Assembly: GCA_013215375.1 (NCBI GenBank)
Contig: JABSRB010000030.1
Span: forward strand, 1-64,000
Source: Oceanospirillaceae bacterium
GTDB lineage: Bacteria > Pseudomonadota > Gammaproteobacteria > Pseudomonadales > Balneatricaceae
DNA: 64,000 nt
Direction of reading: 5' to 3'
Part shown: piece after piece, positions 1 through 8,412 of the stretch
Layout: each line of letters begins with the position of its first letter
Position numbering within the stretch: the first letter of the stretch is position 1
The notes under the pieces: model-generated
Database searches by the model: none
Seen by the model: only the letters and a program-made list of their open reading frames with translations
Told to the model about the DNA's origin: nothing
Position numbers and translations under genes: made by a program

Positions 1-77
1 GACCGGACTTGAACCGGTACAATCTTGCGATCGGGAGATTTTAAGTCTCCTGTGTCTACCAATTCCACCACCCGGGC
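1..77 (-). tRNA. tRNA-Leu (UAA anticodon), 3' end cut by window edge
   Basis: Read on the minus strand, the gene begins GCCCGGGTGGTGGAATTGG and has the D-loop GGTAGACAC, an anticodon stem-loop GGAGACTTAAAATCTCC with anticodon TAA, a long variable arm as in class II tRNAs, and a T-loop GGTTCAAGTCC. The 3' half of the acceptor stem and CCA lie beyond base 1. It is divergent from ssb. Confidence 0.93.
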
Positions 78-376
78 AATCAGGGGTATTTTTTATAGTA
101 GGTCTTGGGCGCCTACTTCGCTTGAAGGTAACAGGTACTGCTTCAAACGAGCGGCTATTGTAGGGTTTCGTTAAAATTAGTCAAGAGTGTAAATAGATAT
201 ATCGGCATTTAAATTATCGCAGTAGAAAATATCTCGAAATATAATGGCTTTAGAGCTATTAGCAAAGTTAGAAAAGCATAAAACTCTCATTAAAAAATCA
301 GCAAAGGGATGCAATCTTAGGAGTAGGTTTGCTATCATGAGCTATTGTATATAAAAACAGTATTTTGGAGAGGAAT

Positions 377-1021
377 ATGGCGCGCGGCGTAAATAAAGTA
401 ATTTTAATCGGTAATGTCGGTGGCGATCCAGAAGTACGCTACATGCCAAATGGTAGTGCGGTCACCACTATTACTCTTGCCACTAGCGAAAGCTGGAAAG
501 ACAAGCAAACAGGTCAAACGCAAGAGCGCACAGAATGGCACCGCGTGGTGTTTTTTAACCGCTTAGGTGAGATAGCCGGTGAATATTTGCGCAAGGGCAG
601 CAAGGTTTATGTCGAAGGCGCACTACGTACCAATAAGTGGCAGGATCAGGAAGGTAAAGATCGCTACAGAACAGAGATTATTGGCAACGAAATGCAGATG
701 CTAGATTCTCGTGGTGGCGAGGGTGGTTTCCAAGGTGGCCAGCAACAAGGCGGTCAACAGCAAGGTGGTGGTTTCCAACAGGGCGGCCAGCAACAACAAG
801 GTGGTTACCAGCAGCAGGCGCCACAACAGCAAGCGGCTCCTCAGCAGAATTACCAGCAGGCACCGCAGCAGCAACAAGCTCCAGCGCAGAATCGTGCGCC
901 AGCTCAGCAGCAAGCTCCGCAACAAAATAGTGCTCCAGCGCAGAGTGCCCCACAGCAGCCTCAACAGGCGGCTAAGCCGGCACCGAATTTTGATGATTTT
1001 GATGATGATATCCCGTTCTAG
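377..1021 (+). CDS. ssb: single-stranded DNA-binding protein SSB
   Basis: Binds single-stranded DNA as a tetramer during replication, recombination and repair in the cytoplasm. Residues 1-110 form the OB fold (start [13 protein letters not shown], then [22 protein letters not shown]). Residues 112-200 are a long glycine- then glutamine/proline-rich linker, and the extreme C-terminus is the acidic protein-docking tail DFDDDIPF. The ATG at 377 is chosen because the family starts MARGVNK and a strong GGAGAGGA site lies just upstream; a longer in-frame start at a TTG is not supported. The length of 214 aa is somewhat above E. coli SSB because of the linker. Monocistronic, followed by a clear terminator. 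Confidence 0.98.
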   Translation: MARGVNKVILIGNVGGDPEVRYMPNGSAVTTITLATSESWKDKQTGQTQERTEWHRVVFFNRLGEIAGEYLRKGSKVYVEGALRTNKWQDQEGKDRYRTEIIGNEMQMLDSRGGEGGFQGGQQQGGQQQGGGFQQGGQQQQGGYQQQAPQQQAAPQQNYQQAPQQQQAPAQNRAPAQQQAPQQNSAPAQSAPQQPQQAAKPAPNFDDFDDDIPF

Positions 1022-1040
1022 GGGGGCGTTTGTTGGAATG

Positions 1041-1070
1041 AAAAAAGCCGCGTTATGATGCGGCTTTTTT
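1041..1070 (+). terminator. Rho-independent terminator of ssb
   Basis: Hairpin AAAAAAGCCGC / GCGGCTTTTTT with an 8-nt loop and a terminal T-run, 20 nt after the ssb stop codon. The A-run on the left arm makes it potentially bidirectional. Confidence 0.9.
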
Positions 1071-1150
1071 GTGGGTGGTATTTAAACGACATAAAGAATA
1101 AAATATTTTTAAGTGATATGTTTTTTATATTTTTAAGATCAAGGGATTGA

Positions 1151-1362
1151 AGGGTGGTTTCGACTTCGTCGAGTTCATTTCTTTTGAATGGGCTAAAAGA
1201 AACGGAACCAAAGAAAATCCCACCCTACGATTGCAGAAAGACTCCTCCGTAATTCACTAAATTGCCGGCCGTTCAGATGGGCCGTCCATGGCCCAGCTTC
1301 ACTTTTCGTGACATCCTGTCACTCCACTTCGTCAATTTAGTAAATTACTCCGGCTGCAATCC
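1151..1362. repeat. nested-palindrome intergenic element
   Basis: About 210 bp made of several inverted repeats: AGGGTGG (1151-1157) with CCACCCT (1220-1226); TTTCTTTT with AAAAGAAA (1188-1203); TGGGCC/GGCCCA (1278-1295); GTGACA/TGTCAC (1308-1322). A longer imperfect pair joins 1228-1268 to 1331-1361, with ATTGCAG matching CTGCAAT and CACTAAATTG matching CAATTTAGTA. No coding potential is seen. It is single-copy in this window. The rest of 1071-1612 holds nothing recognisable apart from the region just upstream of the toxin gene. Confidence 0.6.
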
Positions 1363-1612
1363 AAGCGGTTTGTGGCTCCGTAGCTAGATGCTGTATACAT
1401 AGTTACTTTTATCTGCAATAAACTAGAATATCAGTGACAACCGCTGAGTTAATATGACGAAAGCAGTTATAAAATGTGCCTGTCCCTTATCATTTTAAGC
1501 TTGTTAGTGAATTTTACTTTCATGTAAAAAGACGTCATATGATTAAGCTGTTCGCTGCATTTAAACCTACCATCGATTGACTCTAGAGTAATAAAGGTAT
1601 ATTTTTTACTCT

Positions 1613-1876
1613 ATGTATATATTTGAATTTGACTTAAAGAAAAGCGAATCTAATCAAGATAAGCATGGTATTAATTTTACCGATGCTCAGAAACTTTGGA
1701 ATGATCCTGATTATATTCAGGTAAAAGCTAAATCTGACGGTGAAGTTCGTTACCTAATCATAGGATATATAGCCGGAAAATATTGGTCTGCTGTTATTAC
1801 TTTTAGAGCTGACATCATTCGAATTATATCGGTACGTCGATCACGAAAAACGGAGATTTCACTGTATGAAAGCTAA
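1613..1876 (+). CDS. BrnT-family toxin
   Basis: Small basic RNase-type toxin of the RelE-like BrnT family (87 aa). The family signature is visible: an N-terminal FEFDLKKSESNQDKHGINF block (the canonical W-D-xx-K-xxxNxxKHG-V-F region), then RYLIIGYIAGKYWSAVITFR and the C-terminal IIRIISVRRSRKTEISLYE. Known members cleave RNA and are neutralised by the downstream DNA-binding antitoxin. The gene overlaps the antitoxin start by 11 bp, so the pair is translationally coupled, with toxin first as usual for brnTA. Activity here is inferred from family membership. Confidence 0.9.
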   Translation: MYIFEFDLKKSESNQDKHGINFTDAQKLWNDPDYIQVKAKSDGEVRYLIIGYIAGKYWSAVITFRADIIRIISVRRSRKTEISLYES

Positions 1877-2111
1877 TGAATTCGATAAAAAATTTGACTC
1901 TAATGATGACGATATCATTGATGACCTAGATTTATCTTCAGTAATTCGCCCAAATCAGTCTCAAAAAAGAGTGAACGTTGATTTTCCTGCTTGGGTAGTT
2001 GATTCCCTAGATAAAGAGGCAAGTCGCATTGGAGTTACTAGGCAGTCCATAATTAAAGTGTGGCTGGTAGAAAGACTAGAGCAACAAGCAGCTAACAAGT
2101 CAATGAATTAA
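1866..2111 (+). CDS. CopG/BrnA-type antitoxin
   Basis: 81-aa partner of the BrnT-like toxin. The N-terminal half is acidic (FDSNDDDIIDDLDLSS) and presumably wraps the toxin. The C-terminal half is a ribbon-helix-helix: RVNVDFPAWVVDSLDKEA as the β-strand and first helix, then GVTRQSIIKVWLVERLEQ. It should repress its own promoter upstream of 1613, either alone or with the toxin. The gene is immediately followed by a long hairpin and a transposase remnant, an accessory-DNA context. Confidence 0.88.
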   Translation: MKANEFDKKFDSNDDDIIDDLDLSSVIRPNQSQKRVNVDFPAWVVDSLDKEASRIGVTRQSIIKVWLVERLEQQAANKSMN

Positions 2112-2130
2112 GATTGCGCCTGCAAGGAGG

Positions 2131-2185
2131 CGGGGTCAGGTCTTGTCTTTTGACTGTGGGGCAAAAGGCAAGACCTGACCCCGCT
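2131..2185. repeat. 23-bp inverted repeat hairpin
   Basis: The left arm 2131-2153 (GCGGGGTCAGGTCTTG...) pairs with the right arm 2163-2185 (...CAAGACCTGACCCCGC) with one mismatch and a 9-nt loop. It overlaps the 3' end of a transposase remnant. A degenerate version of the same core lies at 15410-15440, so this is a dispersed REP-like or IS-end motif rather than a simple terminator. Confidence 0.8.
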
Positions 2186-2300
2186 CACTATCTTCAAACT
2201 CAATGATAAAACGATTCAGTGCCGGTTTCCAGTTTCTAATCGGCATTGTCCATTTCTTCGATGCTTGCATGATTAAATGTATTAAGTTAATTGAGAAAGC
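2137..2300 (-). pseudogene. C-terminal remnant of an IS256-family (mutator) transposase
   Basis: Translating the minus strand from about 2300 down to the TGA at 2137 gives an uninterrupted stretch containing ASKKWTMPIRNWKPALNRF followed by IIEFEDS. This is the characteristic C-terminal block of IS256-type transposases. An in-frame stop lies upstream of the conserved block, and no DDE catalytic region is present, so only the last part of the gene survives. The reading frame runs through the adjacent hairpin. The remainder up to 2481 shows nothing else. Confidence 0.75.
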
Positions 2301-2481
2301 TAATAGCTAGACATTATCGTCTTTGGTTATAGGCTTTTTCTTTGCCGAAAGCGATGCTTGTGCAAATATATCCATCACACTTTAATACTCTCTGAAATTG
2401 AAAAACAGCGGGGCTGGTCAATTAAAATGGCTCAGGCTCCTTTTCATCCAATAAACAATAACCATTTAGGAACTACCCGAA

Positions 2482-3105
2482 ATGCCCTCCGCTAATAGCC
2501 TAGTTGTACTCGATTTTGAAACCACCGGATTATCCCCCAATATGGGCGATCGGGCCATTGAGATCGCTGGAGTACGCCTCGAAAACGGTGAGGTGACTGA
2601 TAGCTTTCAAGCTTTAATGAACCCCGGTCAGCGAGTCAGCGGCTTTATTGAAGATTATACGGGTATCACCAATGCGATGCTCGCCGATGCGCCTGCCTGC
2701 GAGAGCGTGATGGCAGAGTTTGCTGACTTTATCGGCGACGCTAATCTGGTGGCACATAATGCGTCTTTCGATCAGCGTTTTTTGGATGCCGAACTGGCCC
2801 GGATTGATCGCAGCTATCGCGGTGAGTTCGTCTGCTCGATGCTGGTCGCCCGACGTATCTACCAAGACGCTCCCAACCATCAATTGGGTACTTTAATAAA
2901 ACACGCGAAGATCCCCGCCGAAGGGGTATTTCACCGGGCGCTTTATGACACCCAGATGACCGCCAAGCTCTGGCAGGCGATGCTGGAGAGTATCGAGACG
3001 CGCTACGGTATAACAAATATCCCCTTTGCGCTGCTGAAAAAGATCGCCCGTACCCCGAAGAAGGCGCTGCATGGAATGCTAGAAGACTGTCAGACTAAAC
3101 ACTGA
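2482..3105 (+). CDS. DnaQ-like 3'-5' exonuclease (DEDDh)
   Basis: Exonuclease of the PolC/DnaQ epsilon-like family, 207 aa. ExoI is VVLDFETTGLS (residues 8-18) with the catalytic D-E pair, ExoII is LVAHNASFDQRFL (about 88-100), and ExoIII is HRALYDTQMTAKLW (about 151-164) with the DEDDh histidine and aspartate. It ends soon after the nuclease domain and lacks a τ-binding tail, so it is more likely a repair or accessory exonuclease than the replicative epsilon subunit. The last residues (EDCQTKH) and stop codon lie inside a family B repeat terminus at 3080. Confidence 0.9.
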   Translation: MPSANSLVVLDFETTGLSPNMGDRAIEIAGVRLENGEVTDSFQALMNPGQRVSGFIEDYTGITNAMLADAPACESVMAEFADFIGDANLVAHNASFDQRFLDAELARIDRSYRGEFVCSMLVARRIYQDAPNHQLGTLIKHAKIPAEGVFHRALYDTQMTAKLWQAMLESIETRYGITNIPFALLKKIARTPKKALHGMLEDCQTKH

Positions 3106-3182
3106 TCTACTGCTAAAAATAAGAATTTGGCCACATTTTCTATTCTTTCTCGCTGCGATCGGTCAAGCCCGACAGGTCCCTA
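3080..3182. repeat. family B palindromic repeat, shortened copy
   Basis: The left end TAGAAGACTGTCAGACTAAA followed by CACTGATCTACTGC matches the left end of the 34475 copy almost base for base. The right end CGATCGGTCAAGCCCGACAG is also shared with 34613-34632. The central roughly 60 bp present at 34475 are missing. It overlaps the exonuclease stop codon. Confidence 0.8.
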
Positions 3183-3702
3183 AAGAGCTAGAAATTGAAA
3201 CTAACATCATCTCTCGTATCAAGAGGGATAGCGTCAGTGCGTAACGGTATTACTTACTTCCATATATATGTCCTAAAATAGTTTTTTATTTAAAAATGAC
3301 GGCCTTAAAAGTGTCTGTGTTCTGTTCCTTTTTTTATATTCCATCTGCTGTATAGCAATGAACTAATAAAATAGGAAATATCCCGACCTGAGTCATTTTT
3401 CTATTCAACGTCCCTTTATCGTATTAAATCTAATACCTTTTTAGATTTCCTAAGCACGTATTTTATATCAAGATCTTATTAAGAAGTGTAAATGGATACA
3501 CAATTAAAATATGTTCATATAACGCTCATTTAACCTGTGTTGTTATGCCAATTAAGATAAGTCATTTATTTCATGAAAGACGATCCAAATGCCTATAAAA
3601 AAGAGCATTAGGCTGATGATGAAGCGCTAGTATCGATTCTTTAGCAAAGTCGCGGCAGATATCTAATGCGCTAAATGGAATAAAGAAATCAGGAGGAGAG
3701 CA
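3183..3702. other. AT-rich intergenic region upstream of the histidine kinase
   Basis: No open frame, tRNA or convincing hairpin is visible. The only feature is the strong AGGAGGAG ribosome-binding site directly before the ATG at 3703. The promoter of the kinase operon should lie here but I cannot place it. Confidence 0.5.
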
Positions 3703-5712
3703 ATGTTGGAATTTTGGCGTTTCAGAAGTGTCGATGCCGCTGCGTATATTGAAATGTCGGGTCAGTATAATAGCTTGTTAGTTTTGCTTTCTATCGGTGT
3801 TGCGGCGTTATCTGCATATTCTGCGCTGATTGTGTTGGAGAGAATTTGGGGTTCTTCGCAGGAAAAAATGGTCGGTCTCTGGCTGCTATTCGGCTCGGTG
3901 GTAATGGGTTCAGGGGTTTGGGCGATGCATTTTACCGGCATGTTGGCTTTCAGAATGTCCTTGCCGATGAGCTATGACCCCTGGATTACTTTTCTGTCAG
4001 CCCTTCCTGCAATTGTCGGGGCTTATGTTGCTTTAAAAATATTATCGAAAAAACTGTTTGGCTTTTGGTGGATACAGCTAGGCTCTATTTGTTTTGCCGC
4101 GGGCGTGGGCGCCATGCATTTTGTGGGGATGGAATCTATGGTGATGCCTGCATTAATGGTTTACAGCCTGCCGCTTTTTATCGGCTCAATAATTGTTGCC
4201 CATGTGCTGGCCACTATCGCACTGTATGTACGAGTGTTGGTGAAAACGGATGAAAGCTCTAGGCCATACTGGAGAATGTTGAGCGCCGCAGTAATGGGCG
4301 CAGCGGTATCAGGCATGCACTATACGGCCATGGAGGCTTCTACTTATTATGTGATTAAAGGTTTAGAAATTAGTCGGGAGATGGCTTCACGCGACCATAT
4401 TGTGCTCTCTGTGGCGCTATTTTTAATCGTTGCTGTTTTCGTTGGAATTACTCTTATTGGGACATTAATAGACCGCAGGTTACAGAGTGCAGAAGATTCG
4501 GAAACTGCTCATAGGAGCCGAGTGGATGCGGTTCTTGAAACACTTTCGGATGGTTTTATTGTTATTGATGAAGCGGGGAAAATTGAAGTTTTTAATCGTT
4601 CCGGAGCACTGATGTTCAAACGCCAGCCGGACGAAGTATTAGGTGAGGAGGTTAGCCTTTTAATGCCAGGGATTGACCATCAGCGCTTGGTGCAGGATGC
4701 GCGTCTCGTTAACAAAGAAATTATTGGGACGACAGTAGAGCTAGAAGGTTTGACATCGAGTGGAGAGTTATTTCCCATCGAAGTCACTTTTTCTGAGATG
4801 AATTTAGGAACCGGGATAATGTTTAATGCCGTGATTCGCGATATTACAGTCAGTAAAATGTTAGCCGAGCAGCTAAAGCAATCACAAAAAATGGAGTCGA
4901 TAGGGCACCTTGCAGCCGGTATTGCCCACGAAATTAATACCCCTATTCAGTTTGTCTCCGATAACAATTCATTTTTGAAAAAAGTATTTGGTAACATCAT
5001 TACTGCCTTGCATGAAAGTCAAAATTTGTTAAATGCCCATGATCAAGAAGAGCAGCGGCAGCGCACTGAAGAGGCACTTAAAAACGCTAAAATTGCATTT
5101 ATCAGTGATGAAGTGCCAAAGGCAATCGATCAGTCGTTAGAGGGGCTGCAGCGCGTCGCTACAATAGTGAGTGCGATGAAATCTTTTTCTCATCCAAGCA
5201 ATGGTGAAAAAGAGCCGACAGATATTCAAGAGGCGATTGAGGCTACGGCGACAGTGGCCAATAACGAATGGAAGTATATTGCCAAAATGCACTTTGAATT
5301 CGATCCCGCTTTACCCACTGTTCCCTGCCAGCGAGATGAGTTTAACCAAGTAGTGCTCAATTTAATTGTTAATGCAGCGCATGCGATTGCAGATGATCGC
5401 GGTGAAAACAGTGGCGAGTTGGGAAATATTCACATTTGTACTAGCCATGACACTCAGTATGTAACGGTTACCATCACCGATGATGGACTGGGTATCTCAA
5501 AAGAGATTCAGCAAAAAATATTTGATCCGTTTTTTACCACCAAAGAAGTCGGTAAGGGGACTGGCCAAGGCTTAAGCCTAGCCTATAGCGTGATAGTGGA
5601 TAAACATGGCGGTGTTTTGAAAGTGGAATCTGAAGAGGGTAAAGGTACTACCTTTATTATTCGTCTACCTTTGCTAGATTCAGATGAAGAAAGCGCCTTA
5701 CAGTCAGCTTAA
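3703..5712 (+). CDS. MHYT-domain sensor histidine kinase
   Basis: Membrane-bound hybrid-type sensor kinase of 669 aa. Residues 1-255 are a seven-helix MHYT sensor with three signature motifs, AMHFTGM (about 74), AMHFVGM (about 137) and GMHYTAM (about 203); MHYT domains are predicted to bind a metal and sense diatomic gases or redox state. A PAS domain follows (about 270-385, SDGFIVIDEAGKIEVFNRSG). The DHp domain has the phospho-acceptor His near 409 in HLAAGIAHEINTPIQF. The HATPase has N-box NLIVNAAHAI, G1 DDGLGIS and G2 GKGTGQGLSLAYS. It is followed after 23 bp by its likely cognate regulator. All catalytic motifs look intact; the signal sensed is inferred. Confidence 0.93.
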   Translation: MLEFWRFRSVDAAAYIEMSGQYNSLLVLLSIGVAALSAYSALIVLERIWGSSQEKMVGLWLLFGSVVMGSGVWAMHFTGMLAFRMSLPMSYDPWITFLSALPAIVGAYVALKILSKKLFGFWWIQLGSICFAAGVGAMHFVGMESMVMPALMVYSLPLFIGSIIVAHVLATIALYVRVLVKTDESSRPYWRMLSAAVMGAAVSGMHYTAMEASTYYVIKGLEISREMASRDHIVLSVALFLIVAVFVGITLIGTLIDRRLQSAEDSETAHRSRVDAVLETLSDGFIVIDEAGKIEVFNRSGALMFKRQPDEVLGEEVSLLMPGIDHQRLVQDARLVNKEIIGTTVELEGLTSSGELFPIEVTFSEMNLGTGIMFNAVIRDITVSKMLAEQLKQSQKMESIGHLAAGIAHEINTPIQFVSDNNSFLKKVFGNIITALHESQNLLNAHDQEEQRQRTEEALKNAKIAFISDEVPKAIDQSLEGLQRVATIVSAMKSFSHPSNGEKEPTDIQEAIEATATVANNEWKYIAKMHFEFDPALPTVPCQRDEFNQVVLNLIVNAAHAIADDRGENSGELGNIHICTSHDTQYVTVTITDDGLGISKEIQQKIFDPFFTTKEVGKGTGQGLSLAYSVIVDKHGGVLKVESEEGKGTTFIIRLPLLDSDEESALQSA

Positions 5713-5735
5713 CAGCCAAATCTGAGGAAAAAATA

Positions 5736-6875
5736 ATGAGTGAATTACCCGCCATTTTGTGTGTTGATGATGAAAGCAATGTACTCAGTGGTTTAAAAAG
5801 GATTTTATTCGAGCACTTTGAAGTCAGCACCGCCTTAGGTGGCGCAGAGGCGTTAGTGCTGATGGGTAAAACGGAATTTTCAGTGGTTATCTCTGACATG
5901 CGCATGCCGAAAATGAATGGTGCTGAGTTTTTATCTAAGGCTAGAAAGATGTCGCCCGATACAACGAGGGTGTTATTGACAGGACAGTCCGAAATGGCAG
6001 CGGCTATATTGGCGATCAATGAAGGTAATATATTCAGGTTTCTAATGAAGCCCTGCCCAGAGGAGACATTAATAAAGCACATCAATGAAGCGGTGCGTTT
6101 GCATAACTTACTTAAGTCAGAAAAAAACTTGTTAGAAAAAACCTTGAAAGGCTCTATTCGTATATTAACGGATACACTGGGCATTGTTGCACCGAATGCT
6201 TTTAGCCGTTCAATGCACATAAAAAAGTATGTGTCGTATATGGCCAGAGGGAGTAAAAAGAAAAATATTTGGGAATTTGAAATTGCCGCGATGTTATCTC
6301 AAATGGGTGCTATCGTCTTGCCGCCGGAATTGTTGCAAAAAGCATTTGGCTCTATTTCATTAGATGAAAGAGAGCAGAATATGCTAGATACGATACCTGC
6401 CGCTGGTGCTAAGTTGGTTGAAAGCATTCCACGCTTAGAAAACGTAGCGGCAATGATTGCTGGGCAAGCGAGCAGTGATGTGAAAATTGGTCAAAATAAC
6501 AATGCTAATGTGCCTTTTGGTGCGAGAATGTTACGTATCGCCAATGCGGCAGATCAGTTAATAATGCGTGAAGAGTTGAATATGTCTGGTGCAGTGAAAC
6601 AATTGAAATCCGTTTTTTTAGCGGAGGAAGATCAAGCTTTGCTGGATATTCTTGAAACCTTTAAGCATAAGCCTGATGACAGCCTAGTGCTTAAGGCTAT
6701 CACGGTTGATCAGTTGCAAGCAGGCATGATACTCAATGAAAATGTGATGGGAGTGAACGGCGGAGTTGTATTATGCAAAGGGCAAGAGCTGAATGGTCCG
6801 TTAATTGACCGTTTGCGAAACTTCGCTCATGGCTCAGGCCTTGTTGAGCCGTTCCAAGTGCAAGCAAAAGGGTAA
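5736..6875 (+). CDS. response regulator with degenerate HD-GYP-like output domain
   Basis: Cytoplasmic, 379 aa. The receiver domain (1-125) has the acidic pair D11/D12, phospho-acceptor D54 in ISDMRMP, the T in LLTGQ and the K in FLMKPCP. The rest (about 140-290) resembles the HD-GYP fold of RpfG-type regulators, but the place of the catalytic HD reads LSQMGAIVLPPELL instead of LHDIGKI..P..IL, and no GYP is visible. It is therefore probably catalytically dead and works by binding c-di-GMP or a partner. It sits 23 bp after the MHYT kinase, which should phosphorylate it. Confidence 0.88.
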   Translation: MSELPAILCVDDESNVLSGLKRILFEHFEVSTALGGAEALVLMGKTEFSVVISDMRMPKMNGAEFLSKARKMSPDTTRVLLTGQSEMAAAILAINEGNIFRFLMKPCPEETLIKHINEAVRLHNLLKSEKNLLEKTLKGSIRILTDTLGIVAPNAFSRSMHIKKYVSYMARGSKKKNIWEFEIAAMLSQMGAIVLPPELLQKAFGSISLDEREQNMLDTIPAAGAKLVESIPRLENVAAMIAGQASSDVKIGQNNNANVPFGARMLRIANAADQLIMREELNMSGAVKQLKSVFLAEEDQALLDILETFKHKPDDSLVLKAITVDQLQAGMILNENVMGVNGGVVLCKGQELNGPLIDRLRNFAHGSGLVEPFQVQAKG

Positions 6876-7528
6876 GTTCTGCACGGGTATGCAGGAGGTA
6901 GGACAAAGCAGAGAGTTGATGTAAAAATAAGACTGAATAATGGAATCTAGCTCAGTTTTACTGGTTGCTGCTAAGATAAGGGAGAGGGGCGAAAGGCGCA
7001 GCTTGTATTGAATTATAATTAACAGGATCAAACGCAGTAATAAAAAAACTGCATAATATGTATTCATTTCGGCTGCGCGATGCAAAATGCAGGTGCATCT
7101 ACAGTGAAAAATCAAGGTATGGGATTATTAAAAAGCACCCAAGAAAAAATGCTAGATACTTCTTAATCTTAAACAGAGAAAGTAGTTAGTTCTCATCCAG
7201 AAACGGGGCCGTAGCGAGGGTGGTCCAATTGATCGAGATGCGCAATACTAGATGTGGGCGTTTGGTCATTCCAAATAACTACATCTAGTAGTGAGCAGAT
7301 TGAGCTAGTGGGTCATCCGCAGTAGACATCTGTTTCTGGATGGGAACTAGTTAAATGTGCGCTGTGATTTTGAATCTCATGTCCAGTAAAGTAGAAACAT
7401 TAGCTGTCTTAAACAGTGCTGTAAAAAGTATTAGCACGCTCTCTCCTTTATTATTTGAAACTAAATAGTTACTCACTACGTATCACTCATACAGCCCTTT
7501 GATCTTAACCTTGTCGGAGAAGTGAGTT
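6876..7528. other. 653-bp intergenic region containing a family A repeat
   Basis: No convincing gene. A leftward open frame at 6834-7115 overlaps the regulator's 3' end and looks like chance. The repeat occupies 7187-7349. The downstream part up to 7528 should contain the promoter of the DUF1223 gene, and an AACCTTGTCGGAGAAGTG stretch supplies its ribosome-binding site. Confidence 0.5.
7187..7349 (+). repeat. family A palindromic repeat, full copy 1 (163 bp)
   Basis: Terminal inverted repeats TAGTTCTCATCCAGAAAC and GTTTCTGGATGGGAACTA (one mismatch) bound a core with a second nested palindrome, ACTAGATGT ... ACATCTAGT. Its reverse complement is about 94% identical over all 163 bp to 46047-46209, and its right arm matches 41148-41190. 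Confidence 0.9.
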
Positions 7529-8281
7529 ATGCGTTCTATTATTAATAAAATACTATTGGTAAATCTCATTTTAAGCGGTGGCTTAAGTACCGCCGCTTTG
7601 GCGGGGGAAATAGAATTTAATAGCAGTGGCGCTAGAACGCAACTAGTTGAACTTTATACCTCGCAAGGTTGTAGTAGCTGCCCGCCAGCGGAGCATCTAC
7701 TATCAAAACAGTTGCAAAGTAACAGACTGTGGAAAGATATTATCCCGATCGCCTTCCACGTTGATTACTGGGATTATTTGGGTTGGAAAGATATTTACTC
7801 TAAGCCAAGCTATACCAAGCGCCAGCACCAGCATTACCAACTGGGAAATGTCAGTAATGTATATACTCCCGGTTTTGTAGTTGATGGTAAGGAGTGGCGA
7901 GGGTTTTTTCGCGGTCGCGATATTCCAAAAACTCAGGAAACCGCTGGAGACCTGACCTTAAATTGGGACAGTGAAAACCAAACCGCTCAGGTGACTTACG
8001 TGGACTCAGTAAGACAACCTAGTTACTGTTACTTCGCTATATTGGGCTTTGAGCAAGGGGTAGCTATTGCGGCAGGTGAGAACACTGGGCTTAAAATTAA
8101 TCAGGATTTTGTTGCGCTACACGTGCAAAAAACAGCGATAAAGAGAGAGGCCAGTAGCTATCAATGCCAAGCATCACTGCAATTTCACACGGAGGGTTTA
8201 ACTCATAAAAGCCGAGCGATAGTGAGCTGGGTTACCGATAGTTTAGAACAGCCATTGCAAGCGACCGGTGGCTGGCTTTAG
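7529..8281 (+). CDS. DUF1223 family exported thioredoxin-fold protein
   Basis: 250 aa with a signal peptide (about 1-25, cleavage after ALA). The DUF1223 hallmark LVELYTSQGCSSCPPAEHLL carries a CxxC pair at C48 and C51. It is followed by IAFHVDYWDYLGWKD and the YTPGFVVDGKEWRG block typical of the family. The fold is thioredoxin-like and the site suggests a periplasmic redox role, but no substrate is established. It stands alone, converging on the oxidoreductase at 8413 through a shared terminator. Confidence 0.88.
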   Translation: MRSIINKILLVNLILSGGLSTAALAGEIEFNSSGARTQLVELYTSQGCSSCPPAEHLLSKQLQSNRLWKDIIPIAFHVDYWDYLGWKDIYSKPSYTKRQHQHYQLGNVSNVYTPGFVVDGKEWRGFFRGRDIPKTQETAGDLTLNWDSENQTAQVTYVDSVRQPSYCYFAILGFEQGVAIAAGENTGLKINQDFVALHVQKTAIKREASSYQCQASLQFHTEGLTHKSRAIVSWVTDSLEQPLQATGGWL

Positions 8282-8353
8282 TTAGTAGATTGGCCGAGCA
8301 GATTGAGGGGAACTGGGTTTGATCGCTGTTTCCAGTCAATAAATCAGTGAGAA

Positions 8354-8400
8354 GTTAGCCCTTTATTGCGTGAATAAATTCGTGCAATAAAGGGCTAGCT
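8354..8400. terminator. bidirectional terminator between convergent genes
   Basis: The arms AGTTAGCCCTTTATTGC and GCAATAAAGGGCTAGCT form a 17-bp stem with one mismatch and a 13-nt loop, placed between the ends of the DUF1223 gene (+) and the oxidoreductase gene (-). Confidence 0.8.
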
Positions 8401-8412
8401 CAATGAAAAACA

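Noticed and set aside
678-1058. Open frames in other frames of the ssb linker on both strands
   Set aside because: They arise from the repetitive CAG/CAA-rich linker codons of ssb and contain low-complexity Leu, Ala or Ser runs only.
5657-6220. 187-codon leftward frame antisense to the response regulator
   Set aside because: Covers the receiver domain of a well-supported gene; composition is Ser/Leu/Ile rich with no motif.
6834-7115. Leftward 93-codon frame after the response regulator
   Set aside because: Overlaps the regulator's 3' end, has no ribosome-binding site that I can see and no domain.
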